From Apoderus coryli (taxonomy: Eukaryota > Arthropoda > Insecta > Coleoptera > Attelabidae): DNA of 64,000 bases. Positions 55,319-64,000 of this stretch are shown here, one piece after another (positions within the stretch are counted from its first letter, which is position 1; every line of letters starts with the position of its first letter). A model generated the notes under the pieces. The model made no database searches and was not told the DNA's origin. It saw nothing but the letters and a program-made list of their open reading frames with translations. The translations under genes and the position numbers were made by a program. The stretch spans positions 15,882,860 through 15,946,859 of the forward strand of contig OU452199.1 of NCBI GenBank assembly GCA_911728435.2. The letters are read 5' to 3'.

Positions 55319-57688
55319 GTAGTCTAGGAGCCTGTGAGCTTTCTGCGTAAAAAGTTGCCGATGGACAATTTCTTGCTTAAACCATGTAGTGTTAAGCCCC
55401 ATGATAGAGAACCATAGATTGGCACATAGTGGGGTAGTTTGATGTAGGTATAACTAATTAGTCATTAAAAAAGTTTCGAAGTTCGAAATACTTGCCAATG
55501 GCCAATTTTTTCATCATTCAGAAATGTGCCTTTAACTCGGCAGGAACAATGCCAGACGGTTTTTTCAGGTTAAAAACCTTGCCAGACGTCCCCAAAGTGC
55601 CAAAAAAATTTTGTTCTCGACATATTTGCCTAAACCTGTTTTTTTTAAAGAGAAAAAAATTGCGAATTGAAGGCACCCAAGGCGGTTTTGGGATTAACCT
55701 TGCCAGACGACGTTGAACTTCGGTATTCTACGCGTTCGTGAGCACACACACATACCTTGCGCGAAGTGCAGGGAAAGACAAGGAGCGAGTGGGACGAAAT
55801 ACGAAATTCATATCTTTTAATTTATTAATGAAACAAAATTATTAAATAATGAACAATGAAATAAAATAAAACGTAAATTAGCAATTTTTAATTTTATTGA
55901 ATTATCAAAAAGGGAAAAATGTATATTTTTGTATCATGAAATAGCTATCTGACATTTAAAAATTGTTGGATTCGTCAGTCAGTAGTAAGTATAGGAAGAG
56001 TATCATAAATATTATATAAGAAATGAAATAAGTCTTATCCAGAAAGAAATTGATTCAACTTTTAAAAAATGCCAGTCATGTTTCGGAGTTAATCTACTTA
56101 TTCCATTTTTAGTGGTTTACTAGCTATACAAATCTTTCATTTTAATTTAGTTCGTTAATAAGTTATTACTCAACATTAGCATCAAATTTTGTTGCTACTT
56201 TCTAGCTCATATTCGAAATTTAATGTTCAAATTTTAAAAAGATTGATTGAAAGTTAATATTTCATAATGATCACTGATCACATCGAATCTAAGTGAATAT
56301 TCTTTTATAATTAAAATACAAGTGAAATCCAAAGTGCTGTTCAGTCATCCATAATGCAAAACTCATACAGCATAAACGAACACCACCATTTACATGAAGT
56401 TAAAGGGAAAAAAATCATATAACAATCGATTAATAGATTAAATTATTTGATATTTCTAAATAATAATGACGTTTTGAGGAAATCATCATCTAAAACGATG
56501 TTATTACTTATTATATTATTTTAAATTAATGAACAATCAAAATTTTTGTGGAGAAGATCTATTTTATTCCCTAAATTACCTTTACAACATTTCTTACTGT
56601 ATATAAAACAAGCAAACCTACCAGCTGTTTTTTCTCGCTACTTAAAGTTCAAGATACTTTTTGTATGAAGTTTTACAACAGTTTGTTTCTACACGTAGTG
56701 GTTCACATTCACAAATAATATATTACACATTGTTGTTCATTCCTCTTTAGTAATTATTAATAAATTTGAGTAAAATTTTATCTTTCACAAGTCTAACGTC
56801 CTTTATAAACGCTGCAACCTTTGGTATAGGGTATGTACACGATTTAATTGGATATCGATTGGCAATATTTCAGTTCATTGTCAGATTAAAACCTTAGCAA
56901 AAATTGTTTTCTTTAGTTTTATTTATTATACTTTTGGTATATTTATATCTAATAAGAGCATCATTATTTGTCAGAATGATTTTTCGTATGTGTATTTCTT
57001 TTGCCACATCTTAGAGTTCTATTAAGTCAATAACAATAAAACAAACGAATCCATAAATACCTACTTCCTTTCTGAAAAACTGTGTTTTCTATTTAATTCA
57101 AATCGTGCGTTAATTTTGGGACACCCTTTATATTATAATGTTGATTTCCATTTCATAATAAAGAGTATTGATCATTTTACAAACACAAATATAATTTACA
57201 TTCATTCGTTTTTCCTTTGGCCATGAAACTCGTTTTGTATACTTAAATATTATAATGGCTAAATAAAAGAATTTACTTCTAGATGTCATAATGTATAGTA
57301 AAATTAATTCAATAATAACCGCTCTTTTCTTGTCACAGATAAAAGATACAATAAAACATGTAGGATTATAATTTCCATAGTTTGCATTTGTAATATCCGA
57401 CTATATATTCAGAATAGACTGAACTCAATGGTTTGAGATTTAAGATCAACGTTTTAGTTTATGTAAAATACACATTAATAACATAATAAATTAAAATGTA
57501 AAATGTATTATTAGAGTTAGATTGTTATTTTGCCGTAATTGGTTAAAGAAAAATTATTAGAAAGCCGGGTATACACCTATGGGCTGCATAGATATAGCAG
57601 CCACTGAAATTGTATAGTGTTGTTGGTAAGTGTTAATTTTTTTATATATTACATAATTACATTTAAGTTATTAAGAAGATATAGTCAA
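55319..57688. other. No gene recognised
   Basis: About 2.4 kb, AT-rich. The motif TTGCCAGACG, or a near match, appears near 55550, 55590 and 55698. A GC-richer patch lies at 55720-55795. Neither is explained. Confidence 0.4.
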
Positions 57689-57689
57689 G

Positions 57690-58400
57690 CCTCATGGACC
57701 TGATACTCTTCAGAATTTTCTTTACCATGTAAATTATATCCATTTTAATACCCGGTTATAGAAATTGAAGAAAACAAGTTGCCATTCTTAGGCATTCTTA
57801 TTAGTCGTAAACCAAATATGTCGTTAAGATATTCATACACATATAGACGCTCATTCACAACATCATCCAGCTCAAAAGTCATCCGTAATAAATTCATTCA
57901 TTCATTTTACCTGTCACAACCTGATTCTTTTGAATTGGAGCTATTACCTCTGTTCGATTCTCCAATAACTATAAATTAAAAGATATCCAAAGATCTATAG
58001 AAAAATATAAATCACCTAGTTCAAACACCGATAACAGTGGTGAGTCTAAGTCCTCAGTTGCTCAAGTCGTTTTTCCATGTGTACAAGGTATAACTGACAT
58101 TTCTTGTTCAACATTATCCGATTATATAAGGTACCGCATGCTCATGGTAAAGAGGTGAAACTGGTAGAAAAGTCTCAACCCGATTAAAGGAACAAGAAAG
58201 ATTGGTCAGACAATAACACTCGCTGAACATTTTGTAGGACAATATTTTATTGGAAAATCCAAATTGATTGTCAATACACTCTTCTTTTATCAACGTAAAA
58301 TCAGAGAGTCAATAGAGAGAGATGTTCAAACATCCAATAAATTTATATCGCAAGACGATCCTAGGATTTACCATCGCCAAACTTAGAAATACTTATCCTT
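57690..58400 (+). pseudogene. Penelope-like element: RT end and GIY-YIG endonuclease relic
   Basis: Remains of the single ORF of a Penelope-like retroelement. It begins near 57705 with NFLYHVNYIHFN, then EIEENKLPFLGILISRKPN and SYTYRRSF, the block after the RT palm (FL..N..H..I.F..EIE....LPFLD......L....YRK). After frame changes comes VAQVVFPCVQGITDISCSTL (the PY..G.T..I...L linker). Then ETGRKVSTRLKEQERLVRQ and LAEHFVGQ appear, matching the G.T.R....RL.EH......AEH core of the GIY-YIG nuclease. Finally FYQRKIRESIERD, the R.IRE..E tail. The GIY-YIG motif itself and the catalytic Glu are not visible. The RT's YADD lies upstream and was not found. It is one of several Penelope traces in the window and supports reading the hammerhead-like motifs as Penelope ends. 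Confidence 0.7.
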
Positions 58401-61400
58401 TACCTAAATTGAGCTTTAGAGTTTGGCGGGTTAAGGTAGGCTTTTCTAGGATTCGATATAAATTCATTAAACAAAGGTCGAAACATATTATTGGTTTGGA
58501 TCTGACTAAGACTTGAGGTCAGACCTGCGTTTTGACTAAAATAAAAATGTAAATGTTTAAAACAAAATGTGTAAACCAATTGTTTCAAACTGGGTAAATG
58601 TTTAAATACTGAAACTAATTTAGAAGCCTTCTCGGGCCCAGACTTAGTTTGGTGTAAATTATACCAAATGAAGAAAAAAGATGTTCAAGTTCTGTAGACG
58701 AAGCAGTTGAACTAGGTTTATAGTACCATGATTTAGGCTGTCTTTTAAAATATTCCATGAAACAAGAGGTTTCACCTCTTTTAAGTTATTGAAGATAAGT
58801 ATGACTTAAATGGCAATGCCTCGGCATGATATCCTCTAATGCGAAACAATGCCTTTATTGTTTCGAGATAATATGTTGAAGCATATCCAAGAGTTTCTTC
58901 TAGTTGACCCTGGCTTAATTTAAATCCTCTAAAATCATGACATAAGAAATAGCTAGATAGTGCGCAGGAGTCTGAACTAGTGGGCTAATTGTACAATTAT
59001 TTTTTTGAACTGTTATCAATCTATAAATCATGGACCTTTGCTGCTCTTCTCTTAACAAATTTAGGACAAAATATGCCAATTTTCTAAATATGATTCTAGA
59101 CATTCATCTAAGTGTTGCTCCTCAGATCTTGTGGCAACACTAGCCCATGACTGAGTAAATAAAAAAAAAGTTTTTTTGTTTTTTTAAACGTGTTTTTTTT
59201 TTATCCAAGCCTGACTATTTTCTAAAAAGAAATTATCATTTCTCTTGAGCACTACGAGACGGCCTTTTCGTAACTTCGATAAATTGTCCATATTACAACT
59301 TTTTTTTTTTTCGGCTACAATATTAATTTAGTAATTCTATTCGAGCAATGCCAGATATTAATTGTTTAATACTGGAAATGAGTTTACGATCGGTTTTGAT
59401 TAGCCTAATCCAAAGGATTATCTGAAAGCTTTTAATAAAAAATAACTGAGTATACCAACTTGTGAAATGCAGTGTATCTATGTAAATATAAACTTTACGG
59501 TATATTACAAAATGTCCTATTCTTGATTATTATAAGCATTGATTTTACACAATTGAGGCCCAAGTTGGAACTAAGATTGCGAAATTAGATAATCGCTTTA
59601 CCGTAGATTTTTCCATTAACAATGTAACAATTTTATCTTAAAACTACTGTATATTAGGTTTAATATAATAATTAATATCTCTTTATATGCGCGCAGTTTA
59701 GTTGTACTCAATATGCAGTATCTCGAAAAATTAGATGTCATGGTTTTAACTAGCAATTTCTGTAGAATTTATAGCTTTGAAAATAAATAAAATACTTATA
59801 ATATATAGTTGTTTCCAGTTTGATTTTTCACATTAAGTGTATTAATTATTGTAAAAGTTTCGAAATTTATTACTTAAATACATTAGTGTAATTGTTGCTT
59901 TTGGCTTATTTAATGTCGGCCTATTTTCTCGAGTAGGACAATAATTACCAATTTCAGCGTGATCTGACCAGTTAAATATCTGTAAATAGGTTTTTTCTTG
60001 CATTAGTATATCAATGGAACACTTATTTATGTACTGTGAATAATAAAAATTAACTTACATGCAACATAAATAAATTACATCAGAGTTGGGCAGACAATTT
60101 TAACACTTAGGACTATTATTGATAATAAAGATAATTATTGCAATAGTGTGTTTCAAGATTTTTAATGGCAACGCCAGCTTTTGAATTCCCAACCTCATTG
60201 TCTCTTAGGTTTGATTTGTTCGACATTTACAAAAATGTAATTATACAAAGAATTTTTAAGGTGCATCAACTTGAATTATCTATGCCATCTTTTGGGTATT
60301 AAAAGTCTCTGGAAGAATAGTATACATACCGTTGCACTACAATCATACGCTATCAGGTCGCGGCAGCTTTTTGGTGTTAGAGATATGATTTGAACATTTT
60401 TTTGTTAACGCTTATTGACGGTGCCACTGTCTGGGTCTAACGTAGTCTAAATCTAAATTAATACTAGGTATATACTAGATTATTGGAAAAGTACTATCTC
60501 TAGAACTATGTATATAATTCTGCAGCCGTTTGTCCAACATTTGGTAAACCATCCTTTAATTTTGAAGAGTATCGATCGTAAAACCCATGAATCGTCACGG
60601 GCTTACGAAAAGGCGGATTCATTATTTGCAAATTTTTCGTTTTAGTGTTTACCACTAATAACGTGGTGTTTCTACAATTTATTAAATTCAGGCAAACACA
60701 GTAATTCTATCCCATATAAGTACAAGTAAGATGTAAATATTAACTATACCGTCTTTTTATAAATTTGAGCTAACTCTGGAAACAAGAGAGAAAGAGCGTA
60801 CCTATTGGCTATCCTGCTTTAAACTAGACATATCATTGGAAATTATTACTTTTCAAAAAGTGATTAATAATTTGCTATTGGATTTTAGTTTTAATAAGGA
60901 AACACTACTTAAAATTAAAAATACTGATTTAACTTACTGAGAACCCGTCTATAAAATAGTTCGTTAATTATTATTTAAAATAATGTTTTACCTGCTAGTG
61001 GAAAACGTTGATTTATTCCACGAGCACACGTAAAGCTTTTTACCGTCGCGTCGTGTGTAATATTCTATTTTATTCTTGAGCTGAAATATTTACTAAACAT
61101 TCTTAAAATGGGAGCAGTTTAGCTTATTAATTAATTGGAAGACATATTGACTTCTTCGCTCCATGTATTTTACGGTTGTTTTCATTTTTACGTTTATAGA
61201 ATTGTTAGTTGGCAGTGGGTAACAATTTTCGGATTAACTATTATAAAAAATAAAGTGCCATTTTGGCAAGGAGTTTTAAGTCCAACAAATGATCGTTTAC
61301 CATCCACGATAGAATAAAATATTAAAAGTAATTTTACTTAGCGAAGTAACTGAAAATACAAAAATCATGACAGAGTAATCTGGAATTTGTTGTTAATTAC

Positions 61401-63585
61401 TAAACGCAATTGACCCTGTTATGTTTGGTCCCCAGCATAAAGTTGCCTTTATTGTGATGTCAAAATTGGGGCTACATCCTACTCCTTGATCATGGTAAAA
61501 TCTGAATTACTCCAATGTTCCAGCAGTGAAAATGAAAATATGCAGACAAAGGTTTCCTGAAATGCCCGGTTTATTAAAAATAATAATTATCTTTTTCCGG
61601 TTATACCGGAAGAAGTACCTAGCTGTTCTCTCACTAGTCTAGTATTTTGTGTTGTGTTTTTTATTTATTTTAAAAGAGGTGTTTTTTGATATAATATATT
61701 ATAGTTTATGATGTACCTATCTCAAAACTTAAAACGGAAGTAATTCGAGGAACAGGTTTATTTCCTGAATGTGAAAAAAAAATATCTAACTTTACAATAC
61801 AAAAAATAAAATTGTATAATAATTTAAAAAAAAATGTAAATTTATAGCACAAATTAACATTTTGCTAATTTCACAGAATATTAGTAGAACTACTACAAGT
61901 AATGTAATTGTAAAATGGCTATAAAAATAACAACGCTTTCACAATCTATTTGTTCAAAACAACAACATCGTTGTTGAAATACAAATTTGTTTTTACAAGA
62001 AAATTGCAAATTTAGAAACGGCAAGTGTGATATTACTCTTTAAATAATTGGCAATAAATAACTATTAATTAGTAAACTCACAAACTACTTTTTAGAGTGT
62101 ACCTACTAACTGGAGTCAATATTTATGTCCGGCCTGTGTTTAAACATAGTACGCTACAGCGACGTCGACTTTAGTTGAGCGATTCGAGACTGCTTGGCAG
62201 CAACATTTACAGCCAAGCTATTTCTAACCGTTTGTGACAATGGTCGATCGTTGGTTATCATCGATTGACCCCTTGTGAGTTGTATAGATATAGAAATATA
62301 CGAGTACTTACGTCAAGCTCATATTTGCACACAGTCACACACACATATTATTATTTAGAAAGAATTCTGGTTGGAAACTAGTCTCGACCTTGAATAGAAT
62401 GCATATAAATATGGTCAGATGATGATTAAAGGGCTAGGATTATATTAGAGGTCTTGTGATTTGTATATATTTATATATACTTTTTTTGTTTATTCATGTG
62501 TCACAACCTTGAAATAATAAATGTCATGTGTTTTAAAGGGATGACTGTAATTCTATTTAGCCTTGTGTTTTTTCTTTACATTTTCTTTTGTGTTGTTTAA
62601 ATATAGTAGTGTGTTTTATTTATTATAGAGATATTAGTCTTTTAATTGGAAACAATTACATAGTGTGGTTATTTGGGTTTACCATACCAGGTACGCACTT
62701 TTCAACGCAAAATGGAAAAATCATCGATGTATCTACTATTAGCTATCTAGTAAATGAAAATATTTATAATAAATATATTACACTTAATGGCGGTGTAAAA
62801 TATATTATTAGCCAAGAATTTCAACAACTAGTGATTGACCGATATCATTTAGAGATAGACTAATTCTTAAAGGTAAAGTAGCAACATTCATCGTTTGACA
62901 AATAAATATAAAATATACATTTGAACGGTCCATTTTAAATATGTGGAAACTATAAACTCGAACATAATATTGTGATGTTCCATATATACGGCTCTATTTT
63001 AGGAGCCTTTTTATTTTTTGATATACAATGTTACTCTTCTGGGAAGTACTCGTAAATGAAAAAACTTTGACAAGTCTATCCTTATTGAAAATAAAGGGTA
63101 GTTTGTTTATAAATCTCGAGTCACAACTTCACCGTTACGGAGGCAAAAATGGTGGAAAATTTCAGTTTTTATATATTTTTTTAAATAACGAAAACAAGAG
63201 AATGCTACAACTTTCAGGAAGTATTACGGTGATTAAACTGCCTACGTGTTTTACATATTTTTTTACTTTTAAAAAATAAATAGGAGGTGGTGAAAAGGGT
63301 TACCCCGACGATTTCATTTAAGGTGACTTAAAAACTTGCACTATAGAAACTTTTTACCTCTACAACTTGTTCGAAAAAACAAACCGTTGATAATCGGTGA
63401 AATAAATAGTAGTTCAACTTTTTCTAACCATATCATAAAGCATCACCATTCTTTTTCCATTGAGAACAACTCAAAAATGTTCTCTTCTTGTCCCAAAAGT
63501 ACCCTTTTGAATGAATATATTAGAACCCTGGAATTAACAATTATAAACATAGTTTCAAGTACCTATACACCTACATAATAATGTG
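58401..63585. other. Long stretch with almost nothing recognisable
   Basis: More than 5 kb of AT-rich DNA. T-rich runs at 59160-59210 and 59280-59312, and dispersed short repeats, but no transposase motif, exon with good splice sites, tRNA or long inverted repeat. An open stretch at 62588-62863 is preceded by an acceptor-like TTTATTTATTATAG, but its product matches nothing I know. Confidence 0.4.
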
Positions 63586-63587
63586 TT

Positions 63588-63622
63588 TAATAAAGCCACT
63601 TTATTATTATTATTATTATTAT
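63588..63622 (+). other. AATAAA signal followed by a TTA microsatellite
   Basis: AATAAAGCC is followed at once by a run of TTATTATTATTATTATTATTA. This layout matches the 3' ends of insect LINEs (compare 32146-32176 on the minus strand). No RT tail can be read upstream, so it may be a solo 3' end or just a microsatellite. Confidence 0.4.
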
Positions 63623-63810
63623 AAATGATCAATTGGACTTTGACTGCTTACCTTTCTTTAACTAATTATTCTTTGACAATTAGCCATGAAAGACCATCAT
63701 TCCTTTCCCAAATTCCATCCGTGTACGCCTCACAACTAAAGGCTCCAGTGGTAATATCCAATACATAACCCTCAAATACGTTAAAACAGTACATAACCCC
63801 CAAAATTCAA

Positions 63811-64000
63811 ATAAATTTTACACTCATAACATAACATTTACTATACAATTGTCATTTCTTCTCTTTTACATATACCTACAAGAGGAGTTGTATACAACTA
63901 AATAAATAAATTTTACACTCATAACATAACATTTACTATACAATTGTCATTTCTTCTCTTTTACATATACCTACAAGAGGAGTTGTATACAACTCCTCTT
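63811..64000 (+). repeat. 95-bp tandem duplication at the window end
   Basis: Copy 1 63811-63905, copy 2 63906-64000, identical for about 89 bp (ATAAATTTTACACTCATAAC through GTTGTATACAACT), then differing at the last few bases (AAATAA against CCTCTT). The second copy is cut by the window edge. Confidence 0.9.
63975..64000. repeat. 26-bp perfect palindrome at the window edge
   Basis: Two 13-bp halves (AAGAGGAGTTGTA and its exact inverse) meet at 63987/63988. In the first tandem copy only the inner 16 bp or so are palindromic. Sequence beyond the window would show whether this is the centre of a longer inverted repeat. Confidence 0.85.

Noticed and set aside
55720..55795. GC-richer patch considered as a SINE head or tRNA-derived piece
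   Set aside because: No RNA polymerase III boxes at the right spacing could be seen.
62588..62863. Open stretch of about 90 codons preceded by an acceptor-like TTTATTTATTATAG
   Set aside because: The product matches nothing I know, and no partner exon or donor was found. It could be a last exon, but the support is too weak to annotate.

Overview
This window is AT-rich, intron-like or intergenic eukaryotic DNA, almost certainly from an insect (a beetle would fit, but that is inference). There are no operons, Shine-Dalgarno sites or long host reading frames. Nearly everything recognisable is a transposable element or its remains: mariner/Tc1-like elements flanked by TA, long inverted-repeat (foldback) elements, a piggyBac element flanked by TTAA, LINE fragments, Penelope-like pieces, and one possible Crypton-type recombinase fragment. 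The only host-gene signal I can support is a 47-bp candidate exon at 12344-12390 with good splice sites on both sides.

Layout. 0-6.4 kb: mariner relics (480-790, 5173-5317, 6170-6331), a small MITE (6003-6129), a duplicated block (2.27-2.75 kb) and a rearranged mirror-image mariner (3216-3914). 9.0-11.6 kb: a nearly full-length mariner on the minus strand (9018-10349) with an N-terminal frameshift and a lost catalytic Asp, then two DD41D-type fragments. 12.3-15.5 kb: the candidate exon, then a nested structure in which a decayed DD41D element (12787-14898), itself carrying a 5'-truncated RTE-like LINE, sits at the exact centre of an outer inverted repeat. 16.7-18.8 kb: the youngest-looking element, 2087 bp with 340-bp terminal repeats differing by about one base and a transposase broken by one stop codon. 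19.8-24.7 kb: a Penelope-type hairpin, a 1745-bp foldback element carrying an acidic ORF, and an internally deleted mariner-like element.

27.6-37.7 kb: a mariner relic, a 1017-bp foldback element, a smaller inverted repeat, a LINE 3' end, a MITE, and a deleted mariner with intact ends (36491-37711). 40.2-47.0 kb: hammerhead-like Penelope motifs and a near-perfect hairpin, a structured region with a possible Crypton N-terminus, a DD41D element (42800-43828), a long-TIR non-autonomous element (45576-46253) and a 572-bp piggyBac derivative (46462-47033) that keeps the cysteine-rich C-terminal domain. 48.8-58.4 kb: a mariner pseudogene with both ends, a DD41D relic, a nearly complete mariner-like element (54038-55316) and a Penelope-like RT/GIY-YIG relic (57690-58400). 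58.4-63.6 kb is almost featureless. The window closes with a 95-bp tandem duplication ending in a 26-bp perfect palindrome.

How the parts relate. Every transposase is broken, so none of these elements appears able to move itself; those with intact ends could only be mobilised in trans. Recurring themes are (i) long inverted repeats much larger than the classical 30-bp mariner ends, (ii) element pairs or ends in head-to-head orientation, and (iii) insertion into, or formation of, palindromes. No rRNA, tRNA or CRISPR array was seen.
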